Notes: a model not told the origin generated them from the letters alone. Positions 22,285 to 34,559 are shown, counted from the first letter of the stretch. The stretch: 64,000 nt of DNA from Congeria kusceri (GCA_027627225.1 JAPFQT010000166.1:310001-374000), one strand, 5' to 3'. Made by a program: numbers and translations.

Positions 22285-23434
22285 TTACCCTTTTAAATTT
22301 CTGTTTCCATTCTGCAAGTCATTCGGGCAATCTTTTGCAAAGTGTCCCTGGCCACCACATGTGTGACATGCACCTACCTCGAAAGGTGTTACTGCCGAGT
22401 GGTCTTCTAGGTCTGTAGCTGCCTCTTCCTCCTCTATGTTGTGGTGGTTGTTGGAATCTACCTCTTCTAAAGTTTCTGCCAACATAATAGGTTGGGTTGG
22501 TGTTCCCCTTCTGCAATTCCTCAATATTCCTGTTCAATTCATTTACCATCTCTCTCAATTCGTTGATCTCTGACTTACCTTCCTTTTCAGTCTTCTGAGC
22601 AACATTGCATGGCTTCATTTTATCTGTTGTTTGGAGCTCTTTCTCCAATCTTCGTAACTTTATCTTGAACCTGTCATAGTCATCTATTGTGTCGTACTTG
22701 TACTATGCTATATGTTCAGCTCTAGTTTCAATCCTTGAACAAGCACTTGTTTCGAGAGCTGATCATCTCCTCTTTTGATTGCTTTCAGTTCTACTGCTCT
22801 GGCGTACAAATCTTCCAGCCTTAATGCATAAGTTGTAACTTCTTCAGATCCTCGGGTACGAGAGTAAAATTTTCTCATCACCGACTCCTGCGATTCTATG
22901 CTACCGTAAGTACCTTCTAGCTTCTTCTGAACTTCTTGGATGGTTGTACCAGGTCCTAATATCCACACGATATCGCTGGCTGTGCCTCGCACTGACCTTC
23001 TCCTCCCAGCATAACTTTTTTTTCCGTGAATGTTCCCTCTGTCAACAGTGCGTCTATTTCATACTTAAAGGCATCCCACGAAACTTCACCTTTATTATCT
23101 TCCCCCGAAAATGTAGAAAACTTTGGGAAATGGTATGTTCCTGTCTCTGGGGTAGCAGGAGTTCTCAGTAATGAATACTCATACCTTGATCTTTCGACTG
23201 GCTGCGTCTTGATGGTTTTCTATCCTCGCCCATCTTCTGGCCAAGACTTCTCAGAAATAGACCCTAGTCTTCCTCACTTTCTGTCTGAGGATCCATGTTC
23301 AAATCATGAAGAGCCTCTAGTAGTTTCTTTTCCTTTTCTGACAACGTGTGTTCTCGTTCAGACCCACCGCTTACTAATTCACTCTTAGAGGGGTCATTAT
23401 CTTCCTTTGACCTTGCATAATCCCTACTATCCAT
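22285..23434 (-). pseudogene. Element 1 Gag (capsid and CCHC nucleocapsid, broken)
   Basis: A start ATG at 23434-23432 opens an acidic N-terminus interrupted by a stop about 50 codons in. The capsid-like part (22992-22708) contains 'WILGPGTTIQEVQKKLEGTYG', similar in style to the Gag/PNMA-like capsids of mollusc Gypsy elements. Further down is a coiled-coil and Arg/Gly/Pro-rich segment. A zinc knuckle C-X2-C-X4-H-X4-C (CHTCGGQGHFAKDC) lies at about 22365-22325. Two overlapping frames at 22648-22285 show a frameshift just before the knuckle. Confidence 0.85.
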
Positions 23435-24433
23435 TATAATTAAATAGAGAAACTAATTAATAAACAGACTGAAATGTAAAACAGATTCTACATAATACAC
23501 ACAAAATAAATTATGAAAATCCTCTGCAAATCTGAAATGTGCAAATAAATGTTAATGTTTTAATTAAAATTTACAATGCTGCAACAAGTATACAACATTA
23601 AACTACTCACTGCAAAATAATACAGCTATAAATCAATTAATCAATCTGCCTTTCCTGAACTTTTAAAACAGGCATGTCAAGGTCAAACTTCGATGTTAAT
23701 AATTTTACCGTCAAGGTCAATATCCCAGTATATCAAGCATGTGTAGCATTCAGCAAGATTTCAAATTAAACCACCGCTATATAGCTGTATGATTTGAATG
23801 CTGGTCACCACCTCTAGACAAACAACACATCTGAAATAAAACTAGTTGGCCACTGAAAAGTACTGTTATAACAAATAATAATATGATATACTATGTACTG
23901 TTTTCAATATGATGGCAACATTATGAAAAGTAAAGATGCTTCAGTAAAAAATAATTATAGACTTGTTAGAATTAAGAACCTCCGCCTAGGTTTATTTATG
24001 TATATGCTATGGTTTCATGCAATAGTGACACTTTCCCAAATTTTCCTTTTCACTTTCCTAGACTATTTAGAAAACTGCAGTTCTAAATGAAACAGTTATT
24101 AAAATATAGCAAAATATATACAAAATACTGTACCCAAATGGTTGTTTACAATTTAATAAAGAAATTCAACTGCAATTGACTAAATAAATGGCCTTCCACT
24201 ATTGGTACTTACAAAAACAGGTTAAACAGCTGTCTGGATCAATCAATAGGCCTGCAATGTAATTGTCACAGGGTCCACTGTCAGTTCGATGGTCCTTGAC
24301 GATGTACACACTGCAACTCCAAGCTGCCCCCTCAAAACTGTAGAATGTCCACAGCCTTGCACGTGATCGTATAATACAAATCAGTAGTGTAAAAGCACTT
24401 TTCAGTTGTTAAACAAGAGAAACTAAGTTTATA
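23435..24433 (-). other. Element 1 5' leader, with a candidate splice donor
   Basis: About 1 kb without coding frames between PBS and Gag. On the minus strand a consensus donor GTAAGTACC lies at about 24212-24204. The stretch from there to the Gag ATG is AT-rich and intron-like. Element 2 shows the same arrangement. Confidence 0.45.
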
Positions 24434-24447
24434 CACGTTGGGCGCCA
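24434..24447 (-). other. Primer-binding site of element 1 (tRNA-Lys type)
   Basis: Minus strand TGGCGCCCAACGTG begins two bases after the LTR edge at 24450. It is complementary to the 3' end of animal tRNA-Lys(CUU). Confidence 0.85.
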
Positions 24448-24449
24448 TT

Positions 24450-25223
24450 TGTAAATTGTGTGCTTTAGTGATAGATGAATAGTAACCTATCTACACAACA
24501 CAATAGGTTCGATTAAATGTCCGTTTTATAGTTACCCTCCATATTCACGTCAAACAGTTGATAACATGATAGTATTTAGTACTAATATGAGTATATATCT
24601 GTCAAGGTCGCAGACACTGATATCACGTGTATGAGTATATATCTGTCAAGGTCGCAGACACTGATATCACGCGTATGAGTATACATCTGTCAAGGTCGCA
24701 GACACTGATATCACGTGTATGAGTATACATCTGTCAAGGTCGCAGACACTGATATCACGCGTATGAGTATACATCTGTCAAGGTCGCAGACACTGATATC
24801 ACGTGCTGGCGCCCTGCAATTATAAAATACGGATTCTCAACAGTAATATACAAAATATACAATTACAATAATATTGAAATACATAATCATGATGATGAAG
24901 GAATAAATATACGCACATATCTAGTGGCCGTCTATACAATGTATCCGCTGAATTACATCGCAATAACTCGACAACTTAAACGAATTGTTCCATGGGCATA
25001 ATAAGAACAATAGTAATTGCAATTAGAACAGTATGTACATTTCCATACAGGACATTAACCGCAATAACAACATACCAATTGTGGATTGGCCTCTCACGAC
25101 AACGCCTGACACTGGACCCTGAACTGTAGGCTTTCCCCTGTGCTGGGCTACTGCAATATTAATGCATATGTGCACATAAATATTACAGACGGTGATAATT
25201 GTTACGACTGTTAATAATATAAA
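24450..25223 (-). repeat. 5' LTR of element 1, R/U5-side fragment
   Basis: Starts on the plus strand with TGTAAATTGTG beside the PBS and includes a 44-bp array. It matches the 3' LTR from 24887 to 25223, where homology stops abruptly at the nested insertion. Confidence 0.85.
24590..24809. repeat. 44-bp tandem array, 5 units, inside the LTR
   Basis: 'gtcaaggtcgcagacactga' recurs at 24601, 24645, 24689, 24733 and 24777. Units alternate 'tatcacgtgtat' and 'tatcacgcgtat', each containing a CACGTG-like palindrome. Being in the LTR, it could affect the element's promoter or leader. Confidence 0.95.
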
Positions 25224-25798
25224 TAGCATCCACATGCCATTTTTGAAACTTGAGAAAAACTATAATTATTATATATCGTTGGAAAGGTCTTGATGATAGA
25301 AAAAAAATGGTGTAATTTTTTTTTAATCGGACCACCCAATCAGGAGTTATGGGCCTTTAAAATTTTGACATTTCGTATTTTTTCTGAATAAGTCACATAC
25401 TATCATTTACTTAGATTTTATATTTAAAGCCGTGCCAAATATTAATATTCTAAATAGTTATATCAATTATATACAAAAGCAAGTGATTTTTATATAAATA
25501 ATGTTTATTTCAAATTTTTTATTCATTATATAGAGATAATTATAGCCCTTTGCTTACTGCGATATTAAGCTATTATTCCCATAAAATGCCGCATTATTAA
25601 AAAAAAATTCTTGATAAGCACATCGTGACAATTTTAGTACTCCCTACTCTATATGACATTTATTTTATGATGATTATTGATTAATTCACCAGTATGATTT
25701 GATTGGTGTATTAGGACGAACATAGGATGTTTTATTAATACATATCAACCGTATTCAAATAGACGTCATTTTGTTATGCCTTCTATTTCTAATATGTG

Positions 25799-27816
25799 TT
25801 AGTGATCCTGCTCCCGGATTATGACATCACCGGCTTGATATTCTTCACCCAGCTTTGCTGCGTATACGGCCTCGTCATCATCATACGTCACATTAAACCA
25901 TTGAGGGAAGCCTGGGACCTGAAAGTATAAAGTATTCAATATGTTACGTAATCAGATGTTTGCTTTTCACGTGTTTTTCCCATTCAATATTTGCTTTTCA
26001 ATTAAAGCACCTGAAAATGAATAACAATGATTTAACAATGTATTATTTGCAATCACCTGGGAAATAACTCTCCATTTATACCATCTTGGCTCATCATTCT
26101 CCAACCATTTATGTTCTATGACTCTGCCAACCAACATATGAGATTGTTCTGGTGGTAGGATTTGATAAGTATGTTCAATCAACGAAAGAACATTTTCTTC
26201 AACTCATTTACTGTCAAATTTGTTCGCTTACCATTAATAAGTTTACTAATGAATAAACACCTGGCTTGTTACAGACGTGTTTAAAAAAAACATTTTTTCT
26301 AAAACTTGTTGAAATTTAAGGGCATCCGCTTTTTCTTTCTCAGAATTTATATTGGAAAGCTCCTCTTCCATTTGCTGTTGGTTCTGCCACAGTCCATAAA
26401 AAGCATATCTGTCGTTTCTTTTTCTAGTCTTTCAATTCTTCTTTTTTCTAGCTCTTGTTTCTTAAGAAAATCCTCTTGTTGCTTTTTTTATCCTCTTTAC
26501 CAGTATTCCCTCTTCTCTTTCCTTAAATTTCCTTCTTTCGGAGATGGTACCTCTTTTCTTGCATGTTCAATTATTTCCTTGCTGTTCGCTTTGTTTTCAA
26601 GCCACTCACCCGTTTTATTGAGCGTAAACGCAATTTGTCTTTCTAAGGCTAGAGTTTTTATGTTAGGTTTCAATAATTTTTGAAATAAGACGAAGAGCCT
26701 TACATCCAGCAAGAAAAAAAGGTTCATTTGCAACACTCTTCAGTAAACCATTCATAGAACTTTTGTTAAAAACTCCAGCATTTTATTTTGTAAGAAAAAC
26801 ATGTGTCCAGCATTTGAAAATAATATGTTAAAACAATTTCCTCTAAGTGGCTGTAATGGCAAACCTAAAAGCTGGTTAGATTAAAAAAAAACAGAAATAA
26901 AAGTCAAAAAAGCTGAATGGCAACCATTTTTCTGATCACCTCTTCATGCGAATGCCTTGCAGGCTGTGTGTACCATTCGAATTGTTCCGGACTGTCCGGA
27001 TTTTGTAAAAGAAGGATTATCAATAGGAATGTTACCTTCAAAATGTTCTTTCTCCGATTCATATATCGCCTGCTGTGAAACATCAGCCATGTGCACTAGT
27101 GTATGGAGGCCACAGAAAAAAATTATTCATTGGACTAATCGCTTGTTTAGACTCTTCATTCATGCTATTATAATTTTTAACTACATCTGGCAATAAACTG
27201 GCCCCATATTCAGAATTTCTTCAAGCATTGAATTAAATTTTGTTTCTGTGGACGCTCTGTCACTCATGGTATTTTTTATATTACAAAGAATTTGTTTTGC
27301 TGGACTTTCCATATTTTCGCCGTTACTTGCTAAGTCAATGTCATTTAAAATATCTTTAAATTTGTCGAGTGTATCAGATGCTGATTTGGTCGCCATATCA
27401 CGTAAACCTAAAAGCAAGTAGTTTCCGTCACTTTCTGCGTACTCAGACAATTGCCGTCCGACTATCACAGACCTTTCCACTGACCAATTGTTAATTGTGC
27501 TTACAGAAGGCAGTTTATTGGGACTTTTGTTACAAAGTTTTAAAACAGCTTTAATTACCTGACTCACATTTTCACAAGACACATGTAAATCTAAAAGTCT
27601 GTAAACACGTTCATGAAGCTCTGGCATATAACAGTTTTTATTTTCATCAAATAAGGCCATATCTTCAATGTTCTGCAAAGTAGCATTTTGAATATTGAGA
27701 TCGTCCATTATAACTTTAAGGTTCTTGATCTCTTCATTTCTTTGCAGTATTTCATTTTTTAGGTCACATATTTTTGAATTAAGTTCCTGAATTTCTAATT
27801 CATGTTCTGTAACCAT
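25799..27816 (-). pseudogene. Decayed, intron-containing transposase-like gene of unknown family
   Basis: Reading from the 5' side, 27816-27181 gives a leucine-rich coiled coil (about 45 residues) followed by a helical region with 'LPSVSTINNWSVERSVIV' and 'NTMSDRASTETKFNSMLEEI'. After a stop or frameshift, coding-like text resumes at about 27160-26950 ('SGQSGTIRMVHTACKAF'). Then 26736-26497 is charged and helical, and 26182-26057 ends in 'WYKWRVISQ' at a GTGATT donor. The last exon, 25918-25799, starts after 'actttcag' with 'VPGFPQWFNVTYDDDEAVYA' and stops at TAA. I recall this layout from uncharacterised proteins in cnidarians, fish and molluscs, often in many copies, which fits a transposon gene. 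Function is inferred only from its position inside the insertion. Confidence 0.6.
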
Positions 27817-30800
27817 ATCAATGTCAGCGTCAAATTTCTGAAATTTTTCTCGCCAACATGCTTATCTGTTAGCAGTGCGTTTTAAGGCTTTTCGCTGCGA
27901 TTCAGTTTTATTATTATATTTACCAAGACTTTCATTTAAACTATCTTTTTCAGCCTAAGTTAAATCTAATTCTAGGGATTATCCTAGAGGGCGACATGGG
28001 CGAAATCGTCGCCCTATGGTGTCTGACTTCGCCCTGTGATCTGATCAAAGCGAAATCAAAATTGCCGAAAACTTCCAATACTAATGCTTATTCCTCTAAT
28101 CTTATGCCCACTTCTGTCATGGTTTATCTGATTGTGGAGATAACGATGCTACAGTCATCCATAATCGATCTGTATACAGCGTGAGAAAGTTTGTTACACA
28201 TCACTGACCTGGCATTGTGTTAATCAATCAACCAATCAGCTAAGGTTATTCCTGTTGCGGTTCCCGACTTCGCTTACTTGCTTTCAACGTAAATCTGTTA
28301 TAAGCAAAGGCTGTCAGGAACCAAGAAAGCAAGTGCATACTGGACGATATGATCAGCCGGTTTACACTAGAATTTACAGTCATTCAGAGTTATTATAAAC
28401 ATTTTACGAACTGTCAAAGAACTTATATTCAGGCAATGAATATTTGCTGTTTGCTTAATTGCGATGTTTGACCTTAGAACTGACAATTAATTTAAAATTA
28501 AAACAAAAATATAACACTGATCAATTATTTTACATTTCCGCAATTAACACAATCGTAACAAACACCGCGTGTGAAAAGTAACAGATAATCCAACTCCCAT
28601 TTTGTTGTAAATGACGTCATCCAAACAAAAGCATTAAACACCATAATAACGTTATTTCATTCTCATGTGGTTTCTTTGTTCTGGCGCCAACTAACGGCGG
28701 CAAAATTATGTTGCACGATTTCCACGTGCAGCTTGCTGACAATCAAGTGGTGTACAATACCGGTACTTGTCTACCTGAGCGATGTATTACATGTAGCGTT
28801 ATAAGAAAAATATCAAGGGCGTTAATAATTTACATTGCAACATTTACTCGTTATATCATGACATTATTTTAAAGGAAACCAGTGACTGCCTTATGAAGTG
28901 TTAGTATCAATTGTCATAAAGATAAACATGAGTGCTTGTTTTATTGAAAATACTGTTTCTAATGCCAATAAAACTTATTAAGCTATTTTGTGTTTCTCTT
29001 TCATTACTACAGGTTGTAGTCTTTGTAATTAATTAATTATACATAATTCAATTGATTGATTGGCTAAATAGCTGCTTTACGCGCCAGTGTCAGTTATCGA
29101 TAATCTTCTCCCTGAATTCGGCAAAAGGAGAAGTCACTTCTCCCTAAAATTTTGGGCTAGGATGATCCCTGAATTCGTCTTCTTTCAATTTCATTTGACT
29201 TTTTCGTTTGATGCAGCTCAGATGGCAGATTTTCAGACACAGACATATAAGCCTCAGCTTTAATACGCAAATCATCATTTGTAGCAAATGGATCAGTTCG
29301 ATTACTTCGACATTTTCATTTTTTTTCTCAATCTGAAATCTTTCATTCATAAAGCGATCAAAATTTACTTTTCCCTTTACACGCATTTTACTTTGATTTC
29401 AATTCTGAAATGTTTGATATGTACGTGTAACAATAGTATTATACCCTGTACTGATGTATATGTCATATTCTGTCCATATTTTTCAATGATATATTTTGTT
29501 GTTTTGTCAATGCCACGGCACTTGATATACTCAACAACACTTTCATTTTTCAGAATTTGTTAATTCATTGTGATCGATCTAAAAATAAATAAAAGACTGA
29601 TACTTACATGATTTTAAGAACTATTTTCCAGCATGATCTGAGGGCAGCTACAAAAATAAATAAATAATAAAACTGAATAACTCTAAATTGTGATAAATAC
29701 CTAAGCAAGCTATGCAACCAAGAGTTTGAAATCATATGCATGTCTCATATCCTAAAAGTATATGTATATTTATAAAAAAAGCATCACCAAATCTGACCAA
29801 CTTCACCAAAATAAAATTGTGGGTTCTACTGTCAACATGATTTAACTTTTAATGATGTGTTAATAAACATCTTGTTGTGCCTACACTACGTAGGTCGTGA
29901 AAATATGTGATAACTTGAAAAGAAATCTTTACCTCCTTATATTTAGTTGTAAAGTATTGAAAAATCGTATTTGCACGTTCATTTTCCAAAAAATAAAGGT
30001 TTTTTACAATTGGGAATTTTGGGGTCAGATTTGGGAAAAATTATGCATATTTGGCATTGGGAACGGGTCCGACTATCGAACCTGTGAGAGCAGTAGAAAA
30101 AGGCCTGGTTGTTCATAATTATATAAACAATTCCTATTCCAAATAAAGTATTATTTTAATAATTTGCATCAAAATAAATATACATTTTATGAAAATAAAA
30201 CAATAAACAATTTGAATTAGTATATTTAATTTGAATTAAATGGGTTAGTTACTTTAGTTTTTGTCAATGATACAGCAAAACCAAAATGCTTCAGAAAATT
30301 AAAATAAAACAATATTAATAGTTAAACTTTGACCTTCAATTTACAAGAACGTATTCAAACTAAAATTTGAACTAACTAATAATACTTTTCAAGGTTAACA
30401 AAACATAAATGTAGCTCTCTCTGGACCATTTGAAAATTAAAATGTAATTACTAATTACAGTCTACAATATTGAACTTACACAACTTCCAAGTATGTAGAT
30501 ATTTCCTTAAATGAATTACAGATATAGTCACTAATCAGGCACTAAACGAATCATTCATACTGTGAAATTAATTCTACAACATACATTAAACGTACAATAT
30601 ACGCCCAAACGATGATAAGCGTTGAAATCGTGTTTGTTTACATGAAACCGAAAGCTAAAATTGACGACTTCCGGTATCACCTGGAAATTTCCTTAGACTT
30701 AGCTTACGAAATACATTTGCACGGGAAATGCGCGTCCTCGATTTGAAATGACCTTGACCGAATCGTATAGGAATGTTGATTATTATTGTTTACAATCTGG

Positions 30801-33055
30801 TTATTTCGCGCATGCTGGTTGGCAAAAGCGCTGGTTACAGATAACATGCATACATACATGTGTTTACTCGATAAATCGATCGGAATTTCTGAAATACATA
30901 TTAAAACACTACAAATAAAATTTATAAAAAAAAAACAATCACATACCGACTTAAGTATATAATAAACTAAATTAATATATCAAATGGGCAGGTTAAACAA
31001 AAAGTTTCAATGCTTTGAACTAAGCCATAACTTCTCAGTTAAATTTACTTTAGACACGAATAAAAGAACTGTTATTTTTAAAAATGATAATGTTTTTTAC
31101 GAATCCTGATAATTTGTACCAAAACAGTAATACTATGAATGCTAAGTGTATGCTAATGTGTGTTATTTTTTATGAAATAAAGTTGCAGGAGGTGCATTGT
31201 AACGTACAACGAATGTATTGATCAACCTTAAAAGAAACCTGTAGCGTAATACTTGTTAAAAGACAATATTTAAATATAATTTATAATTTTTCAAGCACAT
31301 TGGAATACACAATTTAATGAACTCATTACTTATAACTCGAAAAAAAGAACAAACAATTAAAGGCGTCTGTACTTAATTTGCAAATATCGGGTATGTACAT
31401 TTACATTGTGTAACTTCCTAAATATCTTAAATTTTAAATCATTCACTATTTAGCGCAACAAGGTTGTATCATTTCAAAACATACCTATGGTTATATATTA
31501 TAATTATTTAATGATGCTCATAATGTTATACATTTATGAAATCATTGGCGATCTAAGATGGTGGTGCTTTTATGTTTTAAAAATAAAATGTTTTATAGCA
31601 AATTTGCACCATGTTTAAATTTTTTTTAATAGCAATAAAACATGTTATTCTTAAACGATTAAAAATCTTGCTTCTCAGAACATTTCTTAGCAATTTACAA
31701 AATTTAATGAGCATCGTTTTTACAACACATTATAAAAGAGCAAGAATTCAGTATTTTCGGGCGTTTATATTATCCATGAAAATGACAGCTAAATACCATC
31801 GAAGTATAATACATTTTGTTAAATGACCAGACATGTGTACATACGTCTGCCACCTGTGGTTTTAGGGCACTTATATTCAAACTTGACACCATGTTGTTCG
31901 TAAGTAACTGTCTGGGCAGTATCTGGTCACAATGAGATAGTGGGTTTGTGCTCAAACAAACGGGCAATTAAACGCCCGATTAAATTATTAAATGATGGGT
32001 AGGGTGTGAAATATGCACAAACTGGTTAAAACATACAAATTAAGATTAAGTTAGATACCATTTTATTTTTATGAAAGTGGATTAAATATATAAGCAGGTA
32101 AGGTTTTTCTGACCTGGGTAGGTTCTGGCTAGGTTTCAATATTTACGTAAAGCCTATTTGGTATGATCCATTATAATTGCTTTACATCTTTATTTGGTTT
32201 AGTGCCCTGTATTCTGGAATAAGTTAACTTAAATGGATATTTTATTTTGAATTTTATTTTGTCACGGAAAACAACATTGTCTTGTATGAGTGTTGCATAC
32301 ATGGATATTGGGCACAATGAATTTATTTCTTTTAAATGCATCATTAGTAAACATTTATAAAAAGAAACGATTCATACTGTAATGCAATATGTCTTATTAT
32401 TACATTATTATGTGCCAACATGTTTTAAAACATTTAATTATTGTGAAAATTAACTAATGTTTTTTCAACGCTCTCTATATATGCCAATGTTATGACCACC
32501 TTTTGCCAACCAGTGGGCGGAGTCTAAACATAGCAGGTGCGCATGATGTCACTCATCAACGTTCCTAAAGAAAAATCATCAATTTCTTCAAAAATCAAGT
32601 AAATATTGACGAGGGAGGTGGAGTTCGTCATAAAATACCTATTTTTCCACCACCAGAGAACAATTTCATGCAATTAGTACTGGAAAAAAGTGGTTAAACA
32701 CAGAAAAGTTCCATGCAGCAGGCGCGCAAATATGCAGACATTACAAATATGTCACCGGAAATCACGATTAAACACGATATCGCGAGAATCATGGTTATTG
32801 GCAACCCATGTATATTGACAAAATGCCTTCCGAAAACCCGGAAGCTTATTGCATAATTCGATTTCTGAAACATATTTTAGCTTCATTACCAAAATATACA
32901 TGAAATTATGAATGAAAACATTCTTTTATTAATAACAGAATATAGTGAAAGTAATATTTACTCACCTTGTTGTGTTCAAACTGGCGTTTATTCCAATGTA
33001 ATATTTACAATACGGTAGAAGGCAAAAACAAAATGGCGTCTTTGATTGTGGTCGC
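27817..33055. other. Rest of the nested insertion, no gene recognised
   Basis: AT-rich throughout. A small palindrome 'gggcgac...gtcgccc' sits at 27989-28014. Coding-like minus-strand text at about 29560-29144 ('EYIKCRGIDKTTKYIIEKYG') might be an upstream exon of the decayed gene, but it has stops. Plus-strand text near 30015-30110 looks like a fragment of another dispersed repeat. GC-richer patches occur at 30640-30850 and 32500-32850. No RNA gene was seen. Confidence 0.4.
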
Positions 33056-33064
33056 TAATATAAA

Positions 33065-33348
33065 ATTATGCTGCCATCATAAAATACCAGAGTCTGAGAA
33101 AACTACATATTTTCTCCAATTAATACAATATTCGACAAAGGCACAGTTCAATGGCCAACTAGACTAAAATCCCAATAATACATTTACATAATTTAAATAC
33201 AAAGACCTTCATAAAACTGATATAAATTACTAAATAGACTGCCACTAAAATGGCTGAATCTGTTCCCCAAAATCGTGATGAATCGAGCGCCTGATCGACT
33301 CAGTTATCGATAGGTTACACTCAACTATAAAAAGTTTAACCGGTTACA
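33065..33348 (-). repeat. 5' LTR of element 1, U3-side fragment
   Basis: Matches 17350-17645 of the 3' LTR almost base for base and ends with 'aaccggttaca'. Together with 24450-25223 it rebuilds an LTR of about 1058 bp. Confidence 0.85.
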
Positions 33349-33425
33349 TGTCGATGAATGACAACCGCACACAAACACGCACAACATACACGGTATATAG
33401 ACCGGACGTGATATATAGAGAATAA

Positions 33426-33521
33426 CAGGTTACTGTCTGGTCTTGTGTAATATATCAGGTGAGGCTTAGAATAATATAACGGCGAAGCTTCATATATTAC
33501 ACAAGACCAGGCAGTAATCTG
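33426..33521. repeat. Inverted repeat with 30-bp arms
   Basis: Left arm 33426-33455 and right arm 33492-33521 are reverse complements except for two positions; both contain 'ggtcttgtgtaatatat'. The 36-base loop includes a second, partial pairing ('gaggctta' and 'gaagcttc'). It could be the core of a small MITE or form a stem-loop RNA. Position just outside the LTR edge suggests it is part of the target DNA. Confidence 0.85.
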
Positions 33522-33724
33522 CTTTTCTAATTAGCATACCACGGATTTCTAACACAAAGACTTCCTGAACGTGTTTATAAGCTAGGCGAAAACGCCATTG
33601 CGTTTTTACAAAGCAAACAAACATTAGTGATAACGGAAAATTACAACAACGTGGTCATCTTATGTGACATCAAAGGCAAACCATCCTTCCGTCAAGATTT
33701 CACATGAAGAGCTGAAATTGCCTC

Positions 33725-33814
33725 GAGGGATTAGTATCGGGACCAACGACTGAATGAATGTGTGCAGTGGAGGGATTAGTAATGGGACCAACGATTATAT
33801 GAATGTGTGCAGTG
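33725..33814. repeat. 45-bp tandem duplication
   Basis: 'gagggattagtatcgggacc' at 33725 and 'gagggattagtaatgggacc' at 33770, both ending in 'atgaatgtgtgcagtg'. The second copy carries the stop codon of the small open frame on the minus strand. Confidence 0.9.
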
Positions 33815-33965
33815 AGAAGACTTGATCCATCGTGCAGATAAGTGCCGACGGGACTGTGGTAGGCACAAATAAGATCGGAATGTCTTCTACGTCAATTCTC
33901 ATCGTGTCGCCAAACTCGAGATTGCTGGTGGTTGCAAATGACACAAAGACGAGAAGTGCACACAT
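33795..33965 (-). CDS. Hypothetical 56-residue secreted-type peptide or exon
   Basis: ATG at 33965-33963 opens a frame of 56 codons ending at TAA (33797-33795). The N-terminus 'MCALLVFVSFATTS' is a good signal-peptide core. The rest ('DVEDIPILFVPTTVPSALIC') is not low-complexity and has balanced codon use unlike the AT-rich surroundings. Just upstream on the minus strand is 'tttagtttttttag', a plausible splice acceptor, so it may be an exon. The stop lies within the 45-bp duplication, and the other copy reads on without it, so the original protein may have been longer. Family not recognised. Confidence 0.35.
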   Translation of the reverse strand: MCALLVFVSFATTSNLEFGDTMRIDVEDIPILFVPTTVPSALICTMDQVFSLHTFI

Positions 33966-34559
33966 ATAGCACTAAAAAAACTAAAGCGTAATGCAATTTA
34001 TGCAAGTGTTCGTTCAGGAACGCATTTTGCATTTTTCAAAATTTTCTGATGTGATATCCACAAATGATACTCAGTTTATTATATAGCTAAATATTCAACG
34101 CTTCAATTCTGCTTTTGCTTAAGTTCTTGGTAGTAGTTGTGTTTATATGTATGAAAAAAATCATAATCATTTAAGAAGAAGCATAGTAAACTTCAGTGGA
34201 CCACATAATTAATATCGTTATATGATATAAGAAATATCAAAGACGATATATTCATCACAGGAACGCTGATAGAAATAAAATGAAATACGCAGTTGTATTA
34301 CGTTGTTAATTATTTGGTCATTTGAAACTTCTTTGATATTTTTTATAAAAGACTTTTTGAAGAAATTTGCTGTTTACAAGTTCGTGTGTTAAATAAGTTC
34401 AGTATCTCTTATATGATCTACATGTATACAATTATTTTTAACAAAATCTCGATTATTAGACAGGGGAATGGCGTTTTTGTGTGGGCGGGGTGGTGGCGTC
34501 AACTTTTTGTTTGCGATTTATAACTCGAGAACGAATTAAGTTATTGTTATGATATTTCA
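33966..34559. other. AT-rich spacer
   Basis: Nothing recognised apart from a short G-rich patch (34470-34500) that leads into the dispersed repeat. Confidence 0.45.

Larger units (their letters stand above)
25224..33055. mobile_element. 7.83-kb nested DNA insertion, probably a cut-and-paste transposon
   Basis: The 9-bp sequence TAATATAAA stands at both edges (25215-25223 and 33056-33064), and the intact 3' LTR has it once at the matching place. This is a clean target-site duplication. The ends are only weakly inverted ('gcatccaca' at the left, 'gcgaccaca' reading in from the right). A 9-bp duplication fits hAT-, Mutator- or Merlin-like ranges, but I cannot assign a superfamily. Inside lies a decayed minus-strand gene (25799-27816). 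Confidence 0.8.
17026..33348 (-). mobile_element. Decayed Ty3/Gypsy LTR retrotransposon (element 1) with a nested insertion in its 5' LTR
   Basis: In minus-strand order: 5' LTR (33348-33065, insertion, 25223-24450), PBS (24447-24434), leader, Gag, protease, RT, RNase H and integrase, polypurine tract (17660-17646), then 3' LTR (17645 to about 17026, truncated). The order PR-RT-RH-IN identifies Ty3/Gypsy (Metaviridae). The LTR ends are TGTAA...TTACA. The PBS matches the 3' end of animal tRNA-Lys(CUU). Every coding domain carries stops, frameshifts or deletions, so it cannot move itself. Without the 7.83-kb insertion it is about 8.5 kb. Confidence 0.9.
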
